From: Ralstonia sp. NFACC01
Lineage (GTDB): Bacteria; Pseudomonadota; Gammaproteobacteria; Burkholderiales; Burkholderiaceae
Direction of reading: 5' to 3'
NCBI RefSeq assembly: GCF_900115545.1
Contig: NZ_FOWV01000003.1
Span: 186,001-250,000, forward strand
DNA: 64,000 nucleotides
This document shows, one piece after another, positions 56,087 to 64,000 of this stretch. Positions within the stretch are counted from its first letter, which is position 1, and each line of letters begins with the position of its first letter. A program made the position numbers and the translations under genes. The notes below the pieces were generated by a model. The model ran no database searches and was not told the origin of the DNA. It was given only the letters and a program-made list of their open reading frames with translations.

Positions 56087-57515
56087 GGGCAGCCTCCGCT
56101 TGTGCCGGGTGCGTCTGCAGTTTGCGGACGTCGGTGATGCGGCCGATGATGGCCGCCGCCGCCGCCATGGCCGGGCTCATCAGATGCGTAATGCCGCCCC
56201 GCCCCTGACGCCCTTCAAAGTTGCGATTTGTGGTGGAGGCGCAGCGTTCACCGGGGGCAAGAACGTCGTCGTTCATGGCAAGGCACATCGAGCAGCCGGG
56301 CTGGCGCCATTCAAAGCCGCTGGCGATCAGGATGTCGGCAATCCCCTCTTGCTCCGCCTGCACACGCACGGCGCCAGAACCCGGCACGACCATGGCGCGC
56401 ACCCCCTGCGCCACCTTGTGGCCCTTGACGATGCCGGCCACGGCGCGCAGGTCTTCAATCCGGGCGTTCGTGCACGAGCCGATGAACACGCGCTGCACGG
56501 GCACGCCCTCGATGGCGGCGCCGGCCTGCAGGCCCGTATAGCGCAATGCCCGGGCCGAGGCGGCGCGCGCCGCCGCGTCGTCTCCCCCGTCGGGTTGCGG
56601 AATCTTGCCGGTGATGGGAATCGCCTGATCGGGGCTGGTGCCCCATGTCACGTACGGGGCAACGTCGCGCGCGTCAAACGCGTGCTCGACGTCGAAATGC
56701 GCCTGTGCATCGCTGAACAACTGCCGCCAATCCGCCAGCGCGGCGCTTACATGGGTATGCGCCACGTCGCGCGCATGTTCGAGCACGTAGCGCGTGGCCT
56801 TGGCGTCGGGCGCGATCAGTGCGCCGCGCGCGCCGGCCTCGACAGCCATGTTGCACAGGGTCATGCGCGCCTCCATCGAAAGCGCGGCAATGGCACTGCC
56901 CGTGAACTCGACCACATAGCCGCGGGCGCCCTGCGCGCCGATGCGGCTGATGATGTGCAGGATGAGGTCTTTTGCCGTGGTGCCAACGGGCAGTTCGCCC
57001 TCTACACGGATGCGCATGTCCTGCGCCAGCCGGTAGACCAGCGTCTGCGTCGCCAGCACGTGCTCGACCTCAGACGTGCCGATACCGAAACCGAGCGCGC
57101 CGAACGCGCCATAAGTGGTCGTGTGGCTGTCTCCGCAGAGCACCACCATGCCCGGGCGGATCATGCCCAGCTCGGGCGCAATCACATGCTCGATACCCTG
57201 CAACGCATCGTTGGTGTCGAACAGGACGATGCCGTGCTCGCGGCAGTTCTTTGCCAGGTTGGACGCCTGCAGCGCAGACGCTGGGTCCTGGATGACCCGC
57301 ACGCGCACGGGGTGCGTGGGGATGATGTGGTCCACCACCGCCATCTGCTGGCCGGGCGCAGCCACCGTGCGGCCCGCTTCCGCCAAGCCGGCAAAGGCCT
57401 GCGGGCTGGTGTACTCGTTCATGATGTGCAGGTCTGCGTAGAGCAGTACGTTCTGCGCGTCGAGGTGGGCAACGGTGTGCGATTCGACCAGCTTCTGATA
57501 CAGCGTCTTCGCCAT
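56079..57515 (-). CDS. leuC: LeuC-like dehydratase large subunit
   Basis: The 478-aa protein is the iron-sulfur large subunit with CGDSHTTTYGAFGALGFGIG near 130, VFIGSCTNARIEDL near 345 (first cluster Cys) and EWRQPGCSMCLAMN near 405-418 (second and third Cys). It differs from E. coli LeuC, where YIDRHLVHE and MDHNV are seen: here YADLHIMNE and VDHII occupy these positions. This suggests a second, divergent copy that may act on a related 2-hydroxy acid. ATG at 57515 has GGAGG four bases upstream. Confidence 0.88.
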   Translation of the reverse strand: MAKTLYQKLVESHTVAHLDAQNVLLYADLHIMNEYTSPQAFAGLAEAGRTVAAPGQQMAVVDHIIPTHPVRVRVIQDPASALQASNLAKNCREHGIVLFDTNDALQGIEHVIAPELGMIRPGMVVLCGDSHTTTYGAFGALGFGIGTSEVEHVLATQTLVYRLAQDMRIRVEGELPVGTTAKDLILHIISRIGAQGARGYVVEFTGSAIAALSMEARMTLCNMAVEAGARGALIAPDAKATRYVLEHARDVAHTHVSAALADWRQLFSDAQAHFDVEHAFDARDVAPYVTWGTSPDQAIPITGKIPQPDGGDDAAARAASARALRYTGLQAGAAIEGVPVQRVFIGSCTNARIEDLRAVAGIVKGHKVAQGVRAMVVPGSGAVRVQAEQEGIADILIASGFEWRQPGCSMCLAMNDDVLAPGERCASTTNRNFEGRQGRGGITHLMSPAMAAAAAIIGRITDVRKLQTHPAQAEAAHV

Positions 57516-57628
57516 GCTTCCTCCGATTCGCGTGGCCGGCCGTATCAATCGAAACCGGACGACCACTGGCGAGAGGAAGTGTAGATATGCACGATGAATT
57601 TATAATTGGCGCACACCTTTATCTATTC

Positions 57629-57643
57629 TTCATTTCATCTGAA
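57629..57643. promoter_or_regulatory. LysR-type box before the leuCD-linked regulator
   Basis: TTCATTTCATCTGAA holds TCA/TGA half-sites in a T-N11-A frame and ends 2 bp before the LysR ATG. A TATAAT lies at 57601-57606 in the same intergenic region. It fits an autoregulatory operator. Confidence 0.4.
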
Positions 57644-57645
57644 TA

Positions 57646-58560
57646 ATGGATCGCGTATCGGATCTGGAATTTTTCACCCAACTCGTCAAGCAGGGCTCGC
57701 TCGCGGCGCTGGCGCGCGAGCTTGGTGTGACGCCACCCGCCATTACCGCGCGCCTGGCGCAGTTGGAAAAGCGACTGGGCGTGCGGCTACTGAACCGCAC
57801 CACGCGGCGGCTGAGCGTCACCCACGAAGGTGAAATCTATCTGGCCACCGGCGCACGCTTGCTCGAAGAGCTGCAAGAGCTGGAGCAGACCGTCTCCAGC
57901 AGCCGTGGCACGCCCAAGGGTCTGCTGCGCATCAACGCCACGTTCGGCTTCGGGCGCCAGCATGTGGCGCCCGCCATTGTAGAATTCGCGCGACGGTATC
58001 CGGAGGTGGAGGTGCAGCTTGAACTGACCGACCGCTCTGTCAACCTGACCGACAAGGCGTTCGACATCGGCATCTGGTTTGGCACGGTGCCCGATTCGCG
58101 CATGGTGGCGCGCAAGATCGTGAGCAATAAGCGCATGCTGTGCGCCTCGCCCGATTATCTGAGGCGTGCAGGCATACCGCAGGTGCCGCGCGATCTGCAA
58201 TCTCATCAGTGCATCGTGCTGCGCGAGAGTGACGCCGCTTACGGCACGTGGTATCTCACGCGCGGCAGCCGACAGGAAACCATCAAGGTGCGCGGCGTGC
58301 TCAGCACGAACGACGGCGAAACCGGCGTGCTCTGGGCTCTGGCCGGTTATGGCATCCTCATGCGATCGGAATGGGATATCCACGAGCATGTGCGCGCGGG
58401 CCGGCTGGTGCCGGTCCTGGCGGACTGGGCGCTCCCCGTGGCGGACATCTTCGCGGTGTATCCGGAACGCGCCCACCTGTCGGCCAAGGTGAGCGCATTC
58501 ATCGACTTCCTCACGGAGTGGTTCGGCAAAGAAGCTTCGTGGGCCGGCGAGCGCCGCTAA
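57646..58560 (+). CDS. LysR-family regulator divergent from leuCD
   Basis: The 304-aa protein has a LysR DNA-binding domain (residues 4-62, GSLAALARELGVTPPAITARLAQ followed by KRLGVRLLNRTTRRLSVT) and a CrgA-like effector domain from about 88. FDIGIWFGTVPDSRMVARKI and GETGVLWALAGYGILMRSEWDI are the typical effector-domain motifs. It is divergent from the leuC-leuD-transporter genes across 130 bp, so those are the likely targets, with a hydroxy acid as inducer. Confidence 0.92.
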   Translation: MDRVSDLEFFTQLVKQGSLAALARELGVTPPAITARLAQLEKRLGVRLLNRTTRRLSVTHEGEIYLATGARLLEELQELEQTVSSSRGTPKGLLRINATFGFGRQHVAPAIVEFARRYPEVEVQLELTDRSVNLTDKAFDIGIWFGTVPDSRMVARKIVSNKRMLCASPDYLRRAGIPQVPRDLQSHQCIVLRESDAAYGTWYLTRGSRQETIKVRGVLSTNDGETGVLWALAGYGILMRSEWDIHEHVRAGRLVPVLADWALPVADIFAVYPERAHLSAKVSAFIDFLTEWFGKEASWAGERR

Positions 58561-58574
58561 CGCCGCGTCGCACT

Positions 58575-59510
58575 TCAGGCCGTCGTTTCGATGCGCAATT
58601 GCATGCGCATATGCAGCGTCTCGCCCGGCGCCAAAGCGCGCAGGCCCGTACCTCCCCATCCCTTGGCCGCCAAGTTGATCGCGTCGGCCACGTGCGAAAT
58701 GGGCTCCAGGCAGAAATACGGCTGCGCGTGTGGCGCGTGGAGGATGAAGTGATCGAGCGGGCCATCGGCGCTGAGCGTCAGCACACCACCCGCGCACGAC
58801 ACCACGGCACGCTGCTGCCATTCGCTGTAGTAGACACTGAGTGCTGCATCCGGCAATGCGCGGGCGTGACGGAAATCTTCCCGCGGCGTGATCCGCTCGC
58901 GACGGACGGCAACTTCACCGGCGTCGGTCGGCCACATCGTTGCAGCATCGAACTGCACGCGTGTATCGGGCGTGCGCGCGAAGTACGGATGAAAGCCGCC
59001 ACCCGCCGGCATGCTGCTGTCGCCGTCGTTGCGCAGGGTCATGACAGCCTCCAGACCGGATTCGCCCAGCACCAGCGTTTGCGTGGCGGTGAACGGCCAG
59101 GGCCAGTTGTCTGCCTCCGGCACATAGCGCAAGCCGAGTTCGATCGACGACGCTGTCACGTGCTCCACCGTCCAGGCGCGTGCATGCGCCAGTCCATGCA
59201 TGGCATGCGCCTGGCCGGGATGCGGCGCGAGACGGACCTCGCGGCCATCCCAATGGAAGCGCCCATCGCGGATGCGGTTGGAGAACGGCAGCAGCGGATA
59301 GCACCCGGCCTTGGGCCATGCCAGCCCCTCGAAGCCGTCGCGGAGGGACTCCGCCGACATCGGCGCGAGCCAGTCGACACGCCGTCCGCCCTCGCCGGCC
59401 GAAGCCAGCGAGGCAATGCGGCCACCTGCCGCCGGCGCGACGACCATCGTCAACGCGCCGGCCCGCAGCGTGTGCACCGGCCCGGGCGCAAGCCAGGTCT
59501 GGCTATGCAT
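58575..59510 (-). CDS. Aldose 1-epimerase family protein
   Basis: The 311-aa protein has the mutarotase fold: GGRIASLA near residue 30, LLPFSNRIRDGRF near 74 and HAMHGLAHARAW near 101 (catalytic His pair region), then GGGFHPYFAR near 171 and the acid/base Glu in FCLEPISHVADAINL near 266. Aldose 1-epimerases interconvert alpha and beta anomers of sugars. Its ATG shares one base with the porin stop (TGATG), so the genes are translationally coupled. It is last in the carbohydrate operon. Confidence 0.88.
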   Translation of the reverse strand: MHSQTWLAPGPVHTLRAGALTMVVAPAAGGRIASLASAGEGGRRVDWLAPMSAESLRDGFEGLAWPKAGCYPLLPFSNRIRDGRFHWDGREVRLAPHPGQAHAMHGLAHARAWTVEHVTASSIELGLRYVPEADNWPWPFTATQTLVLGESGLEAVMTLRNDGDSSMPAGGGFHPYFARTPDTRVQFDAATMWPTDAGEVAVRRERITPREDFRHARALPDAALSVYYSEWQQRAVVSCAGGVLTLSADGPLDHFILHAPHAQPYFCLEPISHVADAINLAAKGWGGTGLRALAPGETLHMRMQLRIETTA

Positions 59511-60718
59511 CAGAACGAATGCCGAATGCCGACCATGCCCACAAACTGGCTGCGTCCATTCGACGGCGTACCGTTCTGCGAGTCGCCCACCGACGCCACC
59601 GCATCCACGATGGAGGTGCTCGTCCCGGAAGCGCGCAGCGTCTGGCCATTGGCGCGCTGATACGCCTGGATCGCATAGAACGCGGTGCGCTTGGACAGCG
59701 AATACAACTGTTCCATCGAGAACTGGTTGTACTTGGCCGGCGAGCCGATGCCGTTACGTGCCTTCTCAGCCGTGTAGCTGTAGCCAAAAGCGAGCCGCAA
59801 TGCGGGCGTCAGATCGTAGGTGGCAATCGCGCCCACCGTATTGAACGTGGCCGATTGCGTGAACAGCGACAGCGCGCCCGGCTTGTACTGAACATTCGAG
59901 TAGTTCAGGCCAACCATCAGCTTGCCGAACGTATAGCGCGCTGCCGTGGCGATGAGCTGCGCGGAGTCTGCCGTGGCATAGCCGGAGTTGACCGGCGAGT
60001 TGTTGGCGAACGTCCCGACGTTGCTGAAGTTGCCGGCCGTCGTGCCGGTCGACACGTTCTTCAGACGCGTATAGCCGACGCCCCACGAAAAGGCCTGGTA
60101 GTCGTAGCGCAACGCGGTGCTCACACTGCTGCCGTTCGAAACGCTGCCGGCTTGCTCGCCAAAGCCGTATTGCACGCCGGCTTGCAGACCACCCCACACC
60201 GGCGTGGTGTAGGTGATGGAGTTATTGAAGCGCAGCGTGGTATCCAACGCATCCACATCGCCGGGGTGCGCGCCGGTGGCACCCGTCAGCACGTTGGTCG
60301 GGCCCAGTGATGCGACGTACTGGAAGTACGGTGTGTACGCACGGCCCAGCGTGACCTGCCCATAGTTCGTGTTGCTCAGGCCGACGTAGGCCTGACGGTT
60401 GAAGATGACCCCGGCTTGGGCTTGTTGACCCGTATCCGCATTGAAGCCGCTCTCCAGCCGGAACAGCGCCGTGTTGCCGCCACCCAGGTCTTCCGTGCCG
60501 TACAAGCCGAACTTGCTGGCCAGCAAGGCGCCCGAATTGATGTAGGTGTTGGAGCGGCCGCCCTGGTTGCTCGAATAGGCAAAGGCATTGTCAACCACGC
60601 CATACAGCGTGACCGACGTTTGCGCTGCGGCGTGCATCGAAGCGCCCGCGCAAAGCAGCGCAACCGACGCATAGACCGGCGTGAGGGAACGGGAACGTTT
60701 GGCTCGTGTGGTTTTCAT
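59510..60718 (-). CDS. Gram-negative porin (OmpC-like, beta-proteobacterial type)
   Basis: The 402-aa protein has a signal peptide (about residues 1-33, cleaved near HAAAQ), then the porin start SVTLYGVVDNAFAY. Alternating beta strands follow and it ends in GMVGIRHSF, the C-terminal Phe needed for BamA recognition. The conserved GNTALFRLESGFN and RQAYVGLSNTNYGQVTLGR (constriction-loop region) are present. It lets small solutes through the outer membrane; co-location with GH31 and an MFS permease suggests sugars. Confidence 0.93.
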   Translation of the reverse strand: MKTTRAKRSRSLTPVYASVALLCAGASMHAAAQTSVTLYGVVDNAFAYSSNQGGRSNTYINSGALLASKFGLYGTEDLGGGNTALFRLESGFNADTGQQAQAGVIFNRQAYVGLSNTNYGQVTLGRAYTPYFQYVASLGPTNVLTGATGAHPGDVDALDTTLRFNNSITYTTPVWGGLQAGVQYGFGEQAGSVSNGSSVSTALRYDYQAFSWGVGYTRLKNVSTGTTAGNFSNVGTFANNSPVNSGYATADSAQLIATAARYTFGKLMVGLNYSNVQYKPGALSLFTQSATFNTVGAIATYDLTPALRLAFGYSYTAEKARNGIGSPAKYNQFSMEQLYSLSKRTAFYAIQAYQRANGQTLRASGTSTSIVDAVASVGDSQNGTPSNGRSQFVGMVGIRHSF

Positions 60719-60812
60719 CGTTGTTATCTCGGAAATCTCCTGCACCAAGGGAAACACCGCGCATCACGGAGTCTCTGCGGACCCGATCGTGATGCGCAGC
60801 GAGAATGCGGCA

Positions 60813-63224
60813 CTAGGCCAGCAATTGCAACGTCAGGCGGCGCCAGCCACCCACAACAACGGTTTCCAGCACGCGGGCATGCGGCGTCTGCACCTGCCGC
60901 GCATCACTGGCGGGCAGATGAATCTCCACCGTGTCGGTCGGCGTCGGCATCTTGCCTTCGCGCGATACGTGCAGCGTGATGGATTGCGCGTCTGACATCG
61001 CACGCACGCTCCAGCGGCCCTGCTCGCCGTCGCGCCACGCTTCGGTTTCGCCGTCGTCTTCAACACTGCCGCCAGCGGTCTCACCAACACCTTGCATGGG
61101 CACGACAAGGAAGCCGCGTTGATCGGCGCGCTGGTCGAAATGCTGTTCCGCCACGTTCAGCGCGATCACGCCGCCTTCGCGAATCAGCATGACGGGTTGG
61201 TCCCACGGCGAAGGCAGCGTGATGGTCTGTCCGCCCTCGAATGCTTCCCCGCTCCAGTACGAGACCCAGCGCGCGCCGGCTGGCAAATAGACGGTGCGTT
61301 CGGTCTGCCCTTCGTCCACGGCCGGCGCCACCAGCAGTGACGAGCCGAGCATCATGTCATCGCACTCGGCGTAGCAGCGGCGGTCGTGCGGGAACTCGGC
61401 AAATGTAGGACGCAGCACCGGCTCGTAGGCCTGCGTGGATTGCCACAGCAGTTCGTACAGATACGGAATCAGCCGATAGCGCAGCTTGATCAGTGAGGCG
61501 ATTTGCGAGGTGACCTGCGGATACATCCACGGTTCGTTGACGGTCTTGTCATCGTTCCACGAGTGGATGGAGAAGCGCGGCATGAACACGCCAAACGCCA
61601 CCCAGCGCACCAGCAGCTCCGGCGACGGCGCCGGGCCCGCAAACCCGCCGATGTCGTGACCGATGTTCGAGACGCCCGACAGCGCGAGCCCCAAGCCCAT
61701 CTTCAGGTTGTAGCGCAGCGTTTCCCACGACGTGTAGTTGTCGCCAGACCACGTCTGCACGTAGCGCTGCATGCCCACACCGCCCGAGCGCGACACCAGG
61801 AACGGCCGACGCTGTGGCGCGAACTCAAGCTGCGCTTCGCGCGAGGCGCGCATCATCAGCATCGTGTGCAGCACCTTGGCTTCGCGGATGGGCGCCTTCT
61901 TGCCGAACCCGTGCGCGAACGCGTCGGGCGTCCAGACTTCGAACTCGTTGTTGTCGTTCCAGGTCGACGCCATGCCGTATTCAAGCAGCGCGCTCTTGAC
62001 GTTGGCCTTCCACCAGTCGAGCGTTCTCGGGTTGGTGAAGTCGAGATACGCGCCAACTTCATCCCAGAATTGCACCCAGGCCGGCTCGCCGTTTGCGTCA
62101 CAAATCAGCAAGCCGGCGTCCCTGGCTTCTTCAAACTTCGGGTGATCGCGCAGCAGGCACGGCTTGATGTTCGGACAGAGGCGAATGCCTGCGTCCAGAT
62201 AGCTCTGGACGAAGCCGCGTGCATCCGGAAACTTGTCAGTGTTCCAGTTGAAGACGTAGCGTTTGGGGCCGATCGACGTATAGCCCGACGACAGATGGAA
62301 CGAATCGCACAGGATGTCGTGCTCACGGCACCCCTTGATGAACTCGGCCATCTGTTCCTGCGCGTTGGGCGCGTCGGTGTACGTCATGGTCGAGCCGGAA
62401 TAACCGAGGCCCCATTTCGGCATCCACGCGGGGCGGCCGGTCATCCACGTAAAGCGGCGCGTGGCGTCGAGCGGCGTGTCGGGCGAGGCGATGAAGTAGT
62501 AGTCGAGATCGCCGTGCGGCGCGACAAAGTAGCGATAGAGGCCGTGATAGTTATCCAGCTCGCGGCCCATGTCGAAGCTGCAATCGGACAGCGTGTCGTA
62601 GAACAGCCCGAAGCCGGTGCGGTTTTCCGGCTGCCACGTCACGTAGAACGGGATGTGCTTGTACAGCGGATCGGTCGTGCGCGCGCTGTAGCCCATCGCA
62701 TCGATGTTGCGCATCTCGTAGCGCTGGTGCGCACGGTTCATATCACCAGCGCGCTCGCCCAGGCCGAAGTACATCTCGCCGGATTCGCGGCGCACGTAGT
62801 GGTAGACCTGCTCGTCCCAGTAGCCAAAGTTGTAGGCCTGCGTGGGGCGATCATTCAGCACGGTCTGCCATTCGCCAGCCCCGCGGATCTGCCATGTGCA
62901 AAAACCGCCGGCGAGCGCAACGCTCAGGCGGACCTTGCTGGTTTCCACGCGCAGCGTGTCGGCATCGCTGTGCAACTGGAATGCTGGGAGCGAGAAGCCA
63001 GCGAGGTCACGGCGGTCGCGCCCTTCGAGCGGCGTGTCGTCACTGCCGGGGGCGATCGACCACGTGGCCGGGCCGCGCAGGTCGCCCTGCGGCAGCACGA
63101 GCACGCGGATGATGTCTTCTTCCAGCACGAAGAGTTCAATCGCAGCGCCGGCGCTGCTGGCCAGACGCAGCCGGTTGCCTTCGTGCGCCTGGAGTTCGAA
63201 TCGGGGGGGATGCAACATGGACAT
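60813..63224 (-). CDS. Glycoside hydrolase family 31 (alpha-glucosidase/alpha-xylosidase)
   Basis: The 803-aa protein has an N-terminal beta-sandwich, the catalytic TIM barrel with KWGLGYSGSTMTYTDA near 280, WNDNNEFEVW with predicted nucleophile Asp424, and SGVSNIGHDIGGFAG near 515 with the acid/base region, then the C-terminal beta domains. GH31 enzymes release glucose or xylose from alpha-linked substrates. No signal peptide is seen, so it acts in the cytoplasm. ATG at 63224 is chosen; the frame is open to 63281. It begins 10 bp after the MFS gene stop. Confidence 0.93.
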   Translation of the reverse strand: MSMLHPPRFELQAHEGNRLRLASSAGAAIELFVLEEDIIRVLVLPQGDLRGPATWSIAPGSDDTPLEGRDRRDLAGFSLPAFQLHSDADTLRVETSKVRLSVALAGGFCTWQIRGAGEWQTVLNDRPTQAYNFGYWDEQVYHYVRRESGEMYFGLGERAGDMNRAHQRYEMRNIDAMGYSARTTDPLYKHIPFYVTWQPENRTGFGLFYDTLSDCSFDMGRELDNYHGLYRYFVAPHGDLDYYFIASPDTPLDATRRFTWMTGRPAWMPKWGLGYSGSTMTYTDAPNAQEQMAEFIKGCREHDILCDSFHLSSGYTSIGPKRYVFNWNTDKFPDARGFVQSYLDAGIRLCPNIKPCLLRDHPKFEEARDAGLLICDANGEPAWVQFWDEVGAYLDFTNPRTLDWWKANVKSALLEYGMASTWNDNNEFEVWTPDAFAHGFGKKAPIREAKVLHTMLMMRASREAQLEFAPQRRPFLVSRSGGVGMQRYVQTWSGDNYTSWETLRYNLKMGLGLALSGVSNIGHDIGGFAGPAPSPELLVRWVAFGVFMPRFSIHSWNDDKTVNEPWMYPQVTSQIASLIKLRYRLIPYLYELLWQSTQAYEPVLRPTFAEFPHDRRCYAECDDMMLGSSLLVAPAVDEGQTERTVYLPAGARWVSYWSGEAFEGGQTITLPSPWDQPVMLIREGGVIALNVAEQHFDQRADQRGFLVVPMQGVGETAGGSVEDDGETEAWRDGEQGRWSVRAMSDAQSITLHVSREGKMPTPTDTVEIHLPASDARQVQTPHARVLETVVVGGWRRLTLQLLA

Positions 63225-63234
63225 CGGTTTCAAC

Positions 63235-64000
63235 TCAGTTTGAAGCAGACAGACGCATCTGACGCGCGGCACGTTCTTCATGCGACTGGCCGCGAATCAG
63301 CACAATCAGCAACGCAGCGCCAATCAGGTCAAACGCGCCGAGCAGGCCGAACAGCGGACCATAACCGACCTTGTCAGCCAGCGCGCCCACCAACAGCGAG
63401 AAGCCCAGGCCGCCGATCCACGCCGCCATGCCGGCAAAGCCGCTGGCGGTACCGACCTCTTCCGGATCGAAGACGTCCGCTGACAACGTGTTGACCAGGC
63501 CGGAGATCATCTGGTGCGCAAAGCCACCCACGCAGAACAACGCAATCGCCGTATAGGGAGACGCCACGAGCCCGACGCACGCCGGACCAATCATCATGAA
63601 GGCACCCAGCACGACCCCGCACACTCGCGACCACACCAGCGGAATGCGGAAACGCTTGATCAGGAACGGCGACAGGTAGCCGCCCACCAGCCCGCCCAGG
63701 TCGGCCGCCAGGAACGGCAGCCACGCGAACATGGCAATCGCCTTCAGATCGAGGTGACGCTCGTTGACGAAATAAAGCGGAATCCAGAAACTGAACGTCT
63801 GCCAGGCCGGCTCGGCAAAGAAGCGCGCCAGCGCAATCGCCCAGAAGCGGCGCGACGTCACAACATCCTTGACCGGCCGCTTGCCGCGCTCGGCACTGAC
63901 GGGACGAAGCTGCCCGCCAATGATCTTTTCGCGCTCGGCGTCGGACAGCGCGGCGTGGTCCTTCGGCGAACGGTAGAACGCGAACCACAACGCGGCCCAC
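63235..64000 (-). CDS. MFS transporter (C-terminal part, cut by window end)
   Basis: The frame is open to the window edge and covers the last 254 codons plus stop. WFAFYRSPKDHAALSDAE matches the cytoplasmic loop of anion:cation symporter (ACS)-type permeases that carry hexuronates or sugar acids. Hydrophobic segments follow at about 6 places (from SFWIPLYFVNERHLD to LIGAALLIVLIRGQS). The N-terminal half lies outside. It is the first visible gene of the GH31 operon and may bring the substrate into the cell. Confidence 0.88.
   Translation of the reverse strand, partial: WAALWFAFYRSPKDHAALSDAEREKIIGGQLRPVSAERGKRPVKDVVTSRRFWAIALARFFAEPAWQTFSFWIPLYFVNERHLDLKAIAMFAWLPFLAADLGGLVGGYLSPFLIKRFRIPLVWSRVCGVVLGAFMMIGPACVGLVASPYTAIALFCVGGFAHQMISGLVNTLSADVFDPEEVGTASGFAGMAAWIGGLGFSLLVGALADKVGYGPLFGLLGAFDLIGAALLIVLIRGQSHEERAARQMRLSASN

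Overview
The window looks like a chromosomal segment of a GC-rich betaproteobacterium of the Burkholderiaceae, most likely Ralstonia. This rests on the gene orders ppiA-ppiB-lpxH, pyrG-kdsA-eno-ftsB and dapA-bamC, on protein sequences that read as Ralstonia/Burkholderia-type, and on chemoreceptors ending in a WETF tail. I saw no insertion sequence, prophage, integrase or CRISPR array. Most of the window is core genome with short intergenic gaps, and almost all long antisense ORFs are codon-bias shadows.

Layout. 1-4.3 kb: two cyclophilins (the first cut by the window edge), lpxH, then cysE and trmJ facing suhB. 4.3-8.7 kb: a lipoprotein pair, a glutamine amidotransferase with a MOSC protein, and two tandem chemoreceptors (to 10.7 kb) behind a probable flagellar-sigma promoter. 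10.9-18 kb: a LysR regulator, mutS, a metallophosphoesterase, slyD divergent from a ribosomal oxygenase gene, and an alanine-rich repeat lipoprotein. 18-25.2 kb: a minus-strand run of eight genes (rnm-like PHP phosphatase, Sua5/YciO, M50 protease, trpS, methyltransferase, dapA, bamC, MBL hydrolase). 25.3-31.4 kb: ferredoxin-NADP reductase with two small partners, an alpha/beta hydrolase, a ferritin-like DUF455 protein, gamma-carbonic anhydrase with hslO, and a Tyr/Gly-rich lipoprotein. 31.4-36.2 kb: ftsB, eno, DUF1330, kdsA, pyrG.

36.2-41.5 kb is the most unusual block: ATP-grasp, alpha-E, transglutaminase-like protease, Anbu proteasome-like peptidase and an alpha/beta hydrolase, read as one operon. 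Members of this set are known to occur together, but substrate and product are not established; the parts suggest making, trimming and degrading a peptide or amide-linked tag. 41.5-50.3 kb: comEC, tatD, lolD with a single LolC/E permease, an RpfE/COG4255-like gene with recJ, and ferredoxin fdxA. 50.4-53.9 kb: tRNA-Asn, tRNA-Leu, a DUF899 protein, a YeiH exporter divergent from its LysR regulator, and tRNA-Lys. 54-58.6 kb: a 2-hydroxycarboxylate transporter, a leuCD-like dehydratase pair and a divergent LysR regulator, which look like a catabolic unit for a small hydroxy acid rather than leucine synthesis. 58.6-64 kb: a carbohydrate unit of MFS transporter (cut by the window end), GH31 alpha-glycosidase, porin and aldose 1-epimerase.

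Several regulatory details can be read directly: an intrinsic terminator inside the 5' end of lpxH, a slyD promoter inside the divergent oxygenase coding region that forces a TTG start for slyD, an 18-bp perfect palindrome before the alanine-rich lipoprotein, a terminator overlapping the kdsA stop codon, and several possible leaderless or near-leaderless genes.
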